A DNA stretch of 64,000 nt, taken from contig JAVGWX010000012.1 of the NCBI GenBank assembly GCA_036924085.1, forward strand, positions 7,154,478-7,218,477, read 5' to 3'. The position numbers and the translations under genes were made by a program. This DNA is from Ariolimax columbianus (lineage: Eukaryota > Mollusca > Gastropoda > Stylommatophora > Arionidae). Under the pieces are notes generated by a model, which was not told where the DNA came from, did not search any database, and saw only the letters and a program-made list of their open reading frames with translations. This document shows positions 36,119-45,138 of the stretch, one piece after another (position 1 is the stretch's first letter; the number at the start of each line of letters is the position of its first letter).

Positions 36119-36363
36119 GGTGTAACAAGGAGAGGCGGGATCAGGCACGACCTCTTCAGGAGACTGGAGGGAGTTACACCAGTATTAGTCTGTATCAATA
36201 GGTGTAACAAGGTGAGGCACGATCAGGCACGACCTCATGAGGAGACCGGTGGGAGTAACACCAGTATTAGTCTACATCAATAGGTGTAACAAGGAGAGGA
36301 ATGATCAGGCACGACCTCATCAGGAGACCGGCTGGAACTAACAAAAAGCAGTTCTACTTCAAT
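36119..36363. repeat. Three-copy 82-bp tandem repeat
   Basis: tgtaacaagg begins units at 36,121, 36,203 and 36,284; each contains gatcaggcacgacctc and, in the first two, ccagtattagtct. Confidence 0.9.
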
Positions 36364-36436
36364 AAAAATAAATGGTTTTGCCACGAAACAAGACAGCAAC
36401 CACGTACAATCCCCACAGTTTCCCCATCCCTTAAGA

Positions 36437-36525
36437 GACACACACAGATAACAAATACGCACGCACATACACACACACATACATACATACATGCAGATAA
36501 AAACACGCACTCACACACACACATA
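36437..36525. repeat. CA/TACA microsatellite
   Basis: Runs of acacaca and catacatac. Confidence 0.9.
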
Positions 36526-36564
36526 TCCGTGAACATTGCACTCATGGCCTACTCACAAAATGGG

Positions 36565-36765
36565 TCCCAGAGACACCACTGCCACGTGTAATTGTGGAGC
36601 ACCCAAGGAAACAGCAGATATTATTCTGCAGGACTGCCCTACATATGCAGACCAAAAAGAGGCTGTCTGTTCTGGTGGACCGAATTTGCTAAAACAGCTG
36701 TGAGACAAGATAATACCAGAAACGCACAGTCTTCTTTGTGAACCTAACCGGACTAGAAGCATAGC
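36565..36765 (+). pseudogene. LINE C-terminal Cys/His fragment
   Basis: The plus strand reads DTTATCNCGAPKETADIILQ and then DCPTYADQKEAV, the cluster that follows RNase H in I-like LINEs (compare 61-130 and 2,740-2,800). His of the cluster is replaced (ADIIL for AEHIL). Only this tail is present. Confidence 0.65.
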
Positions 36766-36859
36766 ATCAGTTGATCAAGGAAGAAATGGAAGTACTTTCA
36801 CACAGTCAACACAAACGACTCGTCAAGATCCCTGAGCCCATAGATTTTTCTCGTTCCCC

Positions 36860-37015
36860 TTATTTCTCTTTTCCCCAAGGAGGTGTGCGTTGCACTGTGT
36901 TTTTTTATTTTTTATTTTTTTATTTTTTTTTTATTTTGCGCCTCTCGGCCCAGTGCATCCGACTTCAACATGCATTTTATGTAAGGGTCTGCTTCCTTCT
37001 GCATATATAGATATT
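36860..37015 (-). mobile_element. SINE copy, 5' truncated
   Basis: Reverse complement of the central and 3' part of the SINE at 27,430-27,570: gcagaaggaagcagaccctt, acataaaatgcatg, gaagtcggatgcactgggcc, cagtgcaacgcacacctcct. A T/A-rich stretch (36,899-36,937) has expanded inside it. The tRNA head is missing. Confidence 0.8.
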
Positions 37016-37019
37016 TTTC

Positions 37020-37063
37020 GATGGGACATTAACAAATTCGAGAAGTTGAACGTCGAAAAAATC
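37020..37063 (+). pseudogene. CR1-like RT, left part of interrupted copy
   Basis: Reads INKFEKLNVEK. The right half continues at 40,086 with NVEKHRGQDGIYQKL. In the copy at 23,930-23,975 the same place reads LKRFKVDTFPGQDGIHPKLL, so the 3-kb element was inserted within this coding sequence. Confidence 0.7.
37048..37063. repeat. Left target-site duplication of the 3-kb rRNA-LINE element
   Basis: gaacgtcgaaaaaatc here and gaacgtcgaaaaacatc at 40,086-40,102; the first 13 bases are identical and one base differs by insertion. It lies outside the element on both sides. Confidence 0.85.
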
Positions 37064-37690
37064 TGGGGTAGTTGTCTCGCCGCAGTGACTCAATTTCAAC
37101 CAGTGTTCGTAAAGCGATCTCAGTCCCGCCAGGCGGAGCGATAGCGCGGGCTTGCGGAAAACGCTCGCCTGCCTTTCCCCGTAGAGCGAATTGGGTGCGG
37201 TTTGTTGTAGTGGCTCCTCCACCGAGGTGCGCTGGTCTGGTCCGTATCAGAAAACGTGGTCCGTCCGTGGTGATTTATCTAAGGCTTATAGCAGAGCTCG
37301 ACAGTACGTCTCGCTGGTGGTCCGACTCTCGCAAAGAGCTTGTGACCGGCAAATGGAAAGCAGGAATCGTTGCCTCGAGGCCCTGCGTTCTCCCTACGGA
37401 GAAGGGCAGGCCAAATTGTCTCTAGTCCCAGTGAAATTCATCGCCGAGGTCGTTGGGATCCGTTCTGCACAGAGCGCTGCCATCCCTCCTCGAGCGAGCC
37501 CGATCGGTCGGTCGTCTGGTGCGTGTGGGAGGCCCCTGTCAGGCGGTCCTAGGTCGACGGAGTGAGGGACGGGTGGAACAAACCGTCCGTCCGTCCCGTC
37601 AGTCGGTCCCTGCGGCCGTCGTCCCAGCGAGGCTTTTTACACACCCTTGCTCCGCCGACCGGTGTGTGCTGTACGTACGTCTCCGACAGA
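37064..37690 (+). other. Probable pre-rRNA 5' external transcribed spacer
   Basis: GC-rich sequence lying directly upstream of the 18S start, as the 5' ETS does in rDNA. It is nearly identical to the reverse complement of 48,796-49,411, apart from scattered changes and a roughly 12-14-base gap in the minus copy near 48,987. ETS identity is inferred from position; ETS sequences are not conserved between species. Confidence 0.7.
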
Positions 37691-38585
37691 TATCTGGTTG
37701 ATCCTGCCAGTAGTCATATGCTTGTCTCAAAGATTAAGCCATGCATGTCTAAGTTCACACTGTCTCACGGTGAAACCGCGAATGGCTCATTAAATCAGTC
37801 AAGGTTCCTTAGATGACACGATCCTACTTGGATAACTGTGGCAATTCTAGAGCTAATACATGCTTACCAAGCTCCGACCCTCGCGGAAAGAGCGCTTTTA
37901 TTAGTTCAAAACCAATCGTCGTTTCCCCTGGCGGGGTTGCGGCGTCCCCACTGGTGACTCTGGATAACTTTGTGCTGATCGCATGGCCTCATGTGCCGGC
38001 GACGCATCTTTCAAATGTCTGCCCTATCAAATGTCGATGGTACGTGACATGCCTATCATGTTTGTAACGGGTAACGGCGAATCAGGGTTCGATTCCGGAG
38101 AGGGAGCATGAGAAACGGCTACCACATCCAAGGAAGGCAGCAGGCGCGCAACTTACCCACTCCCGGCACGGGGAGGTAGTGACGAAAAATAACAATACGG
38201 GACTCTTTCGAGGCCCCGTAATTGGAATGAGTACACTTTAAAACTTTTAACGAGGATCTATTGGAGGGCAAGTCTGGTGCCAGCAGCCGCGGTAATTCCA
38301 GCTCCAATAGCGTATATTAAAGTTGTTGCAGGTAAAAAGCTCGTAGTTGGATCTCAGGCGCAGGCGGGCGGTCTGGCTCGCGCCGGTTCACTGCCCGTTG
38401 TCTCCTGCCCTACCGTCTGCCGGATCTCTTCCACGGGTGCTCTTCGCTGAGCGTCCTGGGTGGCCGGCGCGTTTACTTTGAAAAAATTAGAGTGTTCAAA
38501 GCAGGCCTCGGCTGCCTGAATAATGGTGCATGGAATAATGGAATAGGACCTCCGTTCTATTTTGTTGGTTTTCGGAACTGGAGGT
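37691..38585 (+). rRNA. Partial 18S rRNA (5' half), part of a mobile element
   Basis: Begins tatctggttgatcctgccag, the universal 18S 5' end, and runs through gccagcagccgcggtaattc (530 loop, 38,278) and the V4 region (38,340-38,470) to ggaactggaggt (38,574-38,585). There 18S continuity stops and ctgaggcttaaatt follows. A functional 18S is about 1.8 kb, so half is missing. The surviving half is almost unchanged, including long universally conserved blocks, so it is a recent copy of real rDNA. It is not a functional gene here: the 3' half and processing context are gone. Confidence 0.93.
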
Positions 38586-38825
38586 CTGAGGCTTAAATTG
38601 ACTAAACACGCCAATAATGTAGAATGACTATCAAAAAGTACACCTTTGATGGGTCTAATAGTGAACATGTGCTGGTATTAGACCCACGGAAGACAGGTCA
38701 GTCTCCAAACCCCCAAATGAAAGAGTGCCTGCTACGGTAATCTAGTCTTCAACCTGCCGAAATCACAGGCTTAAGCAACTTGGCCATTGACAAACTAAAA
38801 GCCCTCTATTGATACGGTCTGGCAA
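38586..38825 (+). pseudogene. Degraded 18S/28S junction repeats
   Basis: ctgaggcttaaattgactaa (18S near position 1,130-1,150, altered) passes into gggtctaatagtgaacatgt and attagacccacggaagacag (28S near its 3' end, altered). A more degraded pass through 28S-like words follows (gctacggtaatctagtc). Matching units are on the minus strand at 47,016-47,556. Confidence 0.75.
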
Positions 38826-39480
38826 ATATTGAACGGGTGCTGGAAATAGACCCTCTGAAGACAGGTCAGTTTTACCCTACTAATGACAGGGCTTTGCTAC
38901 GGTAATCCTGCTAAGCCCGAGAGGAGCCGCAGACACTTGGTTCACGTACTAGGCGGATAAGCCAACGGTGCAAGGTGAGGGATTACGGCCGAACGCCTCT
39001 AAGCCAAAAATCCCGCCCAAAAGCAGCCCAGCACGAATGCAAAGGGAGGCTTCGATATGGTGGGGACCTGGGGGCCACGCTCCAGCCCCGCCCGGTCAAG
39101 CCGCAGAATGAGGTCTCTGCCGTCCGCTGATAAAAGCGGGCGGGAAGCTGCTCGATATTCACCCCATACAGCGATGAGGAATGAAATCATTTGTAGAAGA
39201 CTTAGTTCTCGGTCGGGTGCCCTAAGCAGTAGATCAGCTACCTCACTGCGAACTGCTGAGACTCAACCCTTGACCATGAGATATGTCCGCTCCCTAGGCG
39301 GACAACATCTCCGTGCAAGACTAGGCTTGTCACCTGGTCAAATGCACTATTTCGAGAGGAATCACAGGTCGCTGACATTTAGTCCACGTGCTTGGCTGAC
39401 AAGCTACCATCTGAGGGATTACGGCCGAACGCCTCTAAGCCAGAATCCCGCCCAAAATCTCAGCGCCGCTGAGATGGGAG
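38826..39480 (+). pseudogene. 28S rRNA 3' end, two copies, with downstream spacer
   Basis: Copy 1 (38,826-39,020): aatattgaacgggtgctgg, gacaggtcagttttacccta, gctacggtaatcctgcta, gagaggagccgcagacact, ggattacggccgaacgcctc, aatcccgccc. These match the last 200 or so bases of animal 28S rRNA with changes. Copy 2 (39,383-39,478) repeats the last 90 bases, from acgtgcttggctgacaagc to aatcccgccc, and is closer to the normal sequence. Between them lies spacer-like sequence. Confidence 0.85.
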
Positions 39481-39499
39481 GCTACGACATGGCTGGGGC

Positions 39500-40048
39500 T
39501 TGTGTCCCGGCCCGATCGAGCCGCAGGAATGCACCTGGTAAAATGCACTCCTTCCTCGCTCTTTGCATCTGTCTGCTATCAGTCATTCCAATGGACGCAG
39601 AAGAGATGCAGTCCAGTGGACATTGCACCTCCTGTCCTATGGTGACAAGCTCCCGGGTGGCGGGGAATGCTAGGCGTACCATCACTGCAGATGAGCCGAG
39701 AAAATAAAGCGAGCAAAAAGATACCTCACTCATATGCATATGCTACGTTTCTGGCAGGACGTGACGATCCTGGGAAAACGTCACACTGGACTGCCTCTCT
39801 TCTGGGATAGTACAAACTAGTACATAGTCCATCATATCATTGCCAAACGCTATAGACACGAGTAGGGAAGACTCGATAGTCCTGCAAGACAACTTCCCAA
39901 GAGAGAGAACTCTGACCAAAAACAACTGCTGCCTTGCAGTTAGGCTGGGGACAGCCAAAGGCTAAGGAGGGCAACCCTACATAAACGCCTGTTGAAATCG
40001 GATGCACTGAGCCACTGGCTAACACAATTAAATCAGTGCAACGTAAAT
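39500..40048 (+). other. Family A leader sequence, non-coding
   Basis: Matches the reverse complement of about 46,000-46,440, with shared blocks such as ggcggggaatgctaggcgta, tttctggcaggacgtgacga, ctggggacagccaaaggcta and cgcctgttgaaatcggatgc. Divergence is clearly greater than in the ETS/18S part. It ends with the SINE-like words gaaatcggatgcac and cagtgcaacgtaaat. Confidence 0.8.
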
Positions 40049-40085
40049 ATCGCTGTAAACAGCGTACGATGAAGAAGAAGAAGAA

Positions 40086-40405
40086 GAACGTCGAAAAACA
40101 TCGAGGTCAAGATGGCATTTATCAAAAATTGATATTTGATTTTAAAGACGTTCATTCAAAAACGGCAAAAAATCATATCTATCAAATTATGGACCGATGA
40201 GTTTATCGAGCATAGTCTGTAAATTGTTGTAGTCCATAATCAAAGAAAACATTGTAATGCATTTAGACCAGTTTACTCTTAACAGAAATAGTCAGCATGG
40301 GTTTACTAGACGGAGGTCGTGCTTAGAAAATCTGTTAGAATTCATGGAGGAGGTTACTAAAATGATAGATAAAGGGGATCCAGTAGAAGTTATGTATTTC
40401 TACAA
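40086..40405 (+). pseudogene. CR1-like RT, right part of interrupted copy
   Basis: NVEKHRGQDGIYQKL, then decayed frames containing gtcagcatgggtttactaga and the nucleotide match for LLEFMEEVTKMIDKGDPVEV (40,328-40,390). The first 17 bases are the right target duplication (40,086-40,102). Confidence 0.75.
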
Positions 40406-40465
40406 TGATTCTCTACTGTTTCTACAATGATTCTCTACTATTTGTACAATGATTCTCTACCCAGT
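40395..40465. repeat. Short tandem repeat, about 21-bp unit, three copies
   Basis: ttctacaatgattctctact recurs three times with small changes. Confidence 0.85.
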
Positions 40466-40496
40466 CTTTGCTCATTCTATATTCATTGTCGGCTCA

Positions 40497-40874
40497 TTAT
40501 TTTCTCATTCTGTACTCATTGCATGATAACAGCTGGAAAATTTCCGCAATTGAGAGAGACATCTTGACATGCTTCAAGCAAATCTGATGGTGTAAAGACC
40601 CAAAGGAACACGTCAGCTGTTCAAACATTTTTATTAAGATTCCCTTCTCACGGGCATGTGCGTGATCATGTAAGCCAACACTATCTCCAAATAGTATCAC
40701 AGCAGCTTGGTCAATGAGGTGGGTATCGAAAATGTAATCTCCTTTGCTTTCTGAGTATGGTTTTACAATAAAGAAAATAGGACTGCGTTTCACAGTTTCC
40801 AATATGCATGGAATTGTAGGAAGAGCCACGGAAACCGCTTCTAAATACATCACTTCAGGATTTAAATCAGCCAC
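40497..40874 (-). CDS. Unrecognised 125-codon ORF
   Basis: An uninterrupted frame from MADLNPEVMYLEAVSVALPT to a stop. It has ordinary amino-acid composition, unlike nearby shadow frames, with charged stretches (IVKPYSESKGDYIF, GLHDHAHAREKGILI) and a C-terminal LLSCNEYRMRK. No signal peptide, membrane segment or known motif is visible. It could be an exon, a domain scrap of a DNA transposon or retroelement, or chance. No intron signals were confirmed. Confidence 0.35.
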   Translation of the reverse strand: MADLNPEVMYLEAVSVALPTIPCILETVKRSPIFFIVKPYSESKGDYIFDTHLIDQAAVILFGDSVGLHDHAHAREKGILIKMFEQLTCSFGSLHHQICLKHVKMSLSIAEIFQLLSCNEYRMRK

Positions 40875-40875
40875 T

Positions 40876-41323
40876 AATTAGTTGCTTCCAACAACTATAC
40901 ACAACGCCACATGATAGTTCATGATATATCATCCACACTGCAATATCAGATAACGTTAATAGTCGGCGTTGTGATATTTCCTAATAAAGAGCGACGCTAT
41001 TATGAAAAGTCAGAAATACAGGCAGAATATCTTGATCAGCGGATGGTATTACATGTGTAAATGATAGACTGTTTTGAGATCAAAGGCTACTCTCGTAATA
41101 CGTCACTTTATTCGTGCATATTTTAAATAGATGGAAAGTAATGCTCCACATAGGTAAATTTTTAAATACGGGGCCAGGTGTGTATGTCCGAACACCATTT
41201 CTGATAGAGGTAAGGACTCGTCCCGTCTCCATGTGAGTATTGTAACTGTTGATGACTGTGCAATCCTATCAACCAACAACAGATCTGTGTGTACCATTCT
41301 CTGACTTGATCTGGTGTCTTAAT
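40876..41323. other. No recognisable gene
   Basis: Nothing identified between the ORF and the minisatellites. Confidence 0.4.
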
Positions 41324-41620
41324 ATAAAGTTATCTCATCCAGGTGTGTCATGTGTCATAAAGTTATCTCATTCAGGTGTGTCCTGTGTCCTAAAGTTATC
41401 TCCTCCAGGTGTGTCCTTTGTCATAAAGTTATCTCATCCAGGTGTGTTCTGTGCCAACAATTTGTCTCATCCAGGTTTATCCTGTATCATAAAGTTATCT
41501 AATCCTGGTGTATCATGTGTCATACAATTATCTCACGCAGATTTATGTCGTGTCATAAAGTTATCTCATCCAGGTGCGTATCTGCATAAAGTTAGCTCAC
41601 CCAGGTGTGTATGTGCATTA
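41324..41620. repeat. 33-bp minisatellite, about 9 units
   Basis: Core aaagttatctcatccaggtg with tgt-cctgtgtcat between; units diverge up to about a quarter. Confidence 0.9.
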
Positions 41621-41743
41621 GTCGAACATCCTAGAACTAGCGGCGAGGTACGAATTTTCAGAATAGGAATGGTACTACCACTAGAGTACTTTAGCGACAC
41701 CAGCGCAGGATTTTGCCTCATGGTTTACTCCAGAAGGCCTTTC

Positions 41744-41912
41744 CGTGTACAGGTATCCCACAAGACCTCTCCGTGTACAGGTATCCCACAAGACCTCTCC
41801 GTGTACAGATATCCCACAAGACCTCTCCGTGTATAGGTATCCCACAAGACCTCTCTGTGTGCAGGTATCCCACAAGACCTCTCCGTGTACAGGTATCCCA
41901 CAAGACCTCTCC
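41744..41912. repeat. 28-bp minisatellite, about 6 units
   Basis: Core ggtatcccacaagacctctc plus cgtgtaca; nearly uniform. Unrelated to the 28-bp satellite at 32,085-35,216. Confidence 0.95.
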
Positions 41913-41917
41913 AATAT

Positions 41918-42078
41918 TCTCTGGTCTGGGATTGACAGTTTCTCTCTGGTCTGGGATTGACAATCCCGCTTTGTAACACGACTCTCTGGTCAGGGATTGA
42001 CAATCTTGCTTTGTAACACGACTATCTGGTCTGGGATTGACAATCCCGCTTTGTAACACAACTCTCTGGTCTGTGATT
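41918..42078. repeat. 40-bp minisatellite interrupted by the 7.3-kb element
   Basis: Core ctctggtctgggattgacaa with tcccgctttgtaacacgact, starts at 41,944, 41,984, 42,024 and 42,064. The last unit stops at 42,078 after ctgtgatt and its remainder (gacaatcccgctttgtaaca) resumes at 49,423. On the minus strand the unit reads VLQSGIVNPRP, matching VLQSGIVNHRP that continues the RTE fragment at 49,605. The array therefore seems to be an amplified piece of that fragment. Confidence 0.9.
42068..42078. repeat. Target-site duplication of the 7.3-kb element (left copy)
   Basis: ggtctgtgatt here and at 49,412-49,422, bracketing the element exactly. Confidence 0.9.
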
Positions 42079-42105
42079 CTTCTTCTTCTTCCTCTTCGTA
42101 CGCAG

Positions 42106-45100
42106 TCAGACAGTAACCATTATTTTTTCGAAAAAAGCGGCGGTCATCCTGAGGCTCTCGCCACTGCCATAGAGCTTGTCTTGCAGTTCCACTGGTAATG
42201 GCCACATCTGCTCTCTCTGATCCTCGTGTGTCGGGCAGTTCTGCAGCAGATGTTCAGCGGTCATTTTACCAGTACCGCACGGGCATTCGTCGGTACACCC
42301 TATCTTCAATTTGTTGAATAGGTGGTACCTCAGTCTGTTGTGGCCAGTGCGAAGTCTGAAGACAACGACCTGCTCTCTTCGGTTCAACTGGTAATAGGCA
42401 TCGTTTTTGGTGTAACCAGTATGTTCGGTTTCCCATTTGGTCATGTATCTGGCTTTGATAAGCCGTTTTGACTCTTCGTACGTCATACTGGTATCTGTTT
42501 GTGGTAGTCTTGCACCTTCTTTTGCCAGTCTGTCTGCCTCCTCGTTGCCTTTGATGTTGCAGTGTGACGGAACCCACTGTACCACTACCCTTTTTGGTGC
42601 GGACTGCTGGCACAGTTTGCAGAGTGCTGCTCTTAAGTCATTAAGCTCAGTGTTTTTCTGGCTTTTTAGCGCTGTGACTACGGCGAGAGCATCTGTCAGC
42701 AGGACTATATGGCTCTCATTTTCACTGGGTGTCACCATGTCTTCCACTGCCACCCTCAGTGCCTCTGCCTCCGCTCTGAAATTGCTTGTGTACTTACCAG
42801 TAGCGAGTGACAGTGTTATTTGTCTGCCATTTGGTAGGTTCAGGAATGCTCCTGCCCCTCCGTTCTGTGTAGTGTTTGTTACAGAACCGTCGGTGTATGC
42901 ATGGGTCCAGTCCATGCTTGGGTAGCTTTTCGTTATGAAGCTTAGGGTAGTATCTCTCCTTTCTTTTTCAGTCTGGCAGTTTTTGTTTGCAATACCTGGT
43001 ATATTTTCTACCACCTCTGGAAATATATCCTGCCTCCAGGTAGGTTTTCGTACAGTAGTGATGGGTTTTGGTGTTGTTAGTGCGTTTATGGGATCTTCGT
43101 GCATCTTTGCTTTGGCTGTTTCTGCAAAGTTTCTCCGCTTTAGTTTCCCATTTCCCAAATTGTTTAGTCTCTGGTGCATTGGATAGTCAGTCAGTCTTCG
43201 GAGTTTCTCTGACTGCAGCTGGGCTCTGCAGTCTCTTCTATCGGTCATGGATTGCAGTTTTGTAATCTTTTCAAGTTCTACAATTGGCGTTGACTTCATG
43301 CCACCTGTTATAATTCTCATGGCTTGGTTTTGAAGTTTGTTAACTTTATCGAAGTTTGCCTTCGCTGCTGTTGTTCATGCCGCAATGCCATACTCGAGAA
43401 CTGGTCTCACTCTTCCAGTATACAGTTTCTTTAGTATGCCTTCGTCTGCTCCCCAGCTTGTGCCAGCAAGTTTCCTCATGATTGCCATTCTTTCTCTGGC
43501 TTTCATTCGGTTTCTCTCAATCTGACTTTTCCATGTCATGCGCCGATCAAATGTGACTCCCAGATAGGTTGGGTTGTCGTTTGGCTGCAGGATTTTGCCA
43601 TTTAGACTTAATTTGGTACTATGGGGTTTTAATGAGAGAGAGAATATTGTGCATGTGGTTTTCTCCTCGTTTATTTTGACCAGCCATGAGTTCGCCCACT
43701 CTTCCAGCGATGTTAGGGCCGTCTGCATCCGATTTCTTGCTATGGTGAGATTCTTTTCAGAGGTCCACATAGCCAGATCGTCTGCAAACATTGAGCTATG
43801 GACTCTTCTTGGTATATTCTCTGTAATATCGTTTATATATACCAGGAAGAGTGTGGGTGACAATACTCCCCCTTGGGGTACTCCCTGCTCGAGTGTCACC
43901 TTTTTGCTCATCTGCCCTTGTACTTGGACTCTGGCCGTTCTTTGTTTGAGGTAGTGGTTGGTCCACTTGTACATTTTCCCACAGACATCACTTCTTCTTA
44001 GCTTGACTCTAAGTCCATCCTTCCAGACTTTGTCAAATGCCTTTTCCAGATCCACCCAAACAGCTACTGTGTGTTTCTGTGCCTGGTAGGCATCTTCTAT
44101 CTCCTGGGCTATGAGGATGACCTGGTCCTCAGTGGATCTGTGCTGTCTGAAGCCGGCTTGCTGTGGAATTAGTATTCGTTTTTCTTCCAGATGCCACATC
44201 AGTCTGGTGTTTATCATCCGTTCCATCAGCTTGCCGACACAGCTCAGTAGGCTGATGGGCCTGTATCCATTTGGATCTGTTTTATCCTTTCCTGTTTTTG
44301 GTACTGGTACCAGTATTGCGTCTTTCCATGCCTGGGGTACAATACCCCTTTTCCAGCTTTGGTTCAGGACTGATAGTAATTTCCTCTTCGCTGTTTGGCC
44401 CAGCCCCATCAGCATTTCGTTTGTTATCCCGTCTTTTCCGGGAGATTTCCTTTTCTTTAGTGTTCTCATAGCCTCTTCCATTTCGCGCATTGTTAGTTTG
44501 GCCATCATGTGCTCTTCAGGAGCCGTATTTATGTTTTCGTGTCCCTTTAGCTCTTCGCTAATGTCTGTATGCTTATCTGCAGGGACCTCGATGTCGTTTG
44601 CTCTGGCATAGTGATCGACAAAGGCGTTAGCGGCTTTCTTACCTGTGATCAAGTTCTCGCCCTGCTTGATAGTAATTTGTTTATTTGACGGGGTTTCGTC
44701 GTTCATGGCTCTGACTAGCCTCCATAGCTTGTTCCCGTCTTTGTCCAGGTTTAGACTTTCCGTTTTATTTTTCCAGCTTTCTCTTGCTGTTTGCCTGAGA
44801 GTGTGTTTGTACTTCGCCCCGGCGGCTTTGAAGGCGATGTTTGCATCCATGGATTTTTCTCGCTCTGCCATGTTCCTAGCATTTGTTACTGCATCTTCCA
44901 CTTTCTGCAACTCATCATTCCAGTAGGGCTTGTATTTTTTCCTAGCTCCTCTTGGGATGGTTTCAGTGGCGGCCTGCATTATTGCCTTGCTTAGGCTCTC
45001 TACTATGGGCTTCATTTTTGAGTGTCTTGTGTTGATGGTTTCACACAGCCCATCTGTCAGGATTGCAAATCTGTCCCAGTCGGCTCGTTTGTAATTCCAA

Positions 45101-45138
45101 CGTGGGAGCGGTTTTGTTTCCTGTGGGCCTACTTCCAT
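42106..45138 (-). pseudogene. RT and RNase H of LINE family A, one nonsense codon
   Basis: A single frame of about 1,000 codons, broken only by TGA at 43,375-43,377 where relatives have TGG (AAWTTAAK). N-terminal part: the end of the endonuclease and linker. RT: RKSPGKDGITNEMLMGLGQT, ILVPVPKTGKDKTDPNGYRP, VWVDLEKAFDKVW, LEQGVPQGGVLSPTLF, SSMFADDLAMW (about 43,775-43,800), YLGVTFDRRMTW. RNase H: YTDGSVTNTTQNGGAGAF, FRAEAEALRVAV, LLTDALAVVTAL, VQWVPSHCNIKGNEEADRLA, so all four catalytic acids are present. Then RTGHNRLRYHLFNKL, DECPCGTGKMTAEHLLQNCP and a stop. The enzyme would copy element RNA at a nicked target; RNase H would remove the RNA strand. Confidence 0.93.

Larger units (their letters stand above)
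37064..40085 (+). mobile_element. rRNA-LINE chimeric element, non-coding derivative
   Basis: A 3.0-kb unit with its own target duplication. In order: ETS-like leader (37,064-37,690), 18S rRNA positions 1 to about 900 (37,691-38,585), degraded 18S/28S junction pieces (38,586-38,825), two copies of the 28S 3' end (38,826-39,480), LINE family A leader (39,500-40,048) and the last bases of family A plus GAA tail (about 40,049-40,085). All of ITS1, 5.8S, ITS2, most of 28S, and all LINE coding sequence are absent. It starts at the same nucleotide (tggggtagttgtctcgcc) as the 7.3-kb minus-strand copy. I interpret it as a non-autonomous relative mobilised by family A enzymes. Confidence 0.88.

Noticed and set aside
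37072..38668. ORFs over the ETS and 18S on both strands
   Set aside because: The nucleotide sequence is rRNA and its leader; the frames come from GC-rich non-coding DNA.
42437..45000. Several plus-strand ORFs of 80-170 codons
   Set aside because: They are antisense shadows of family A RT and RNase H.
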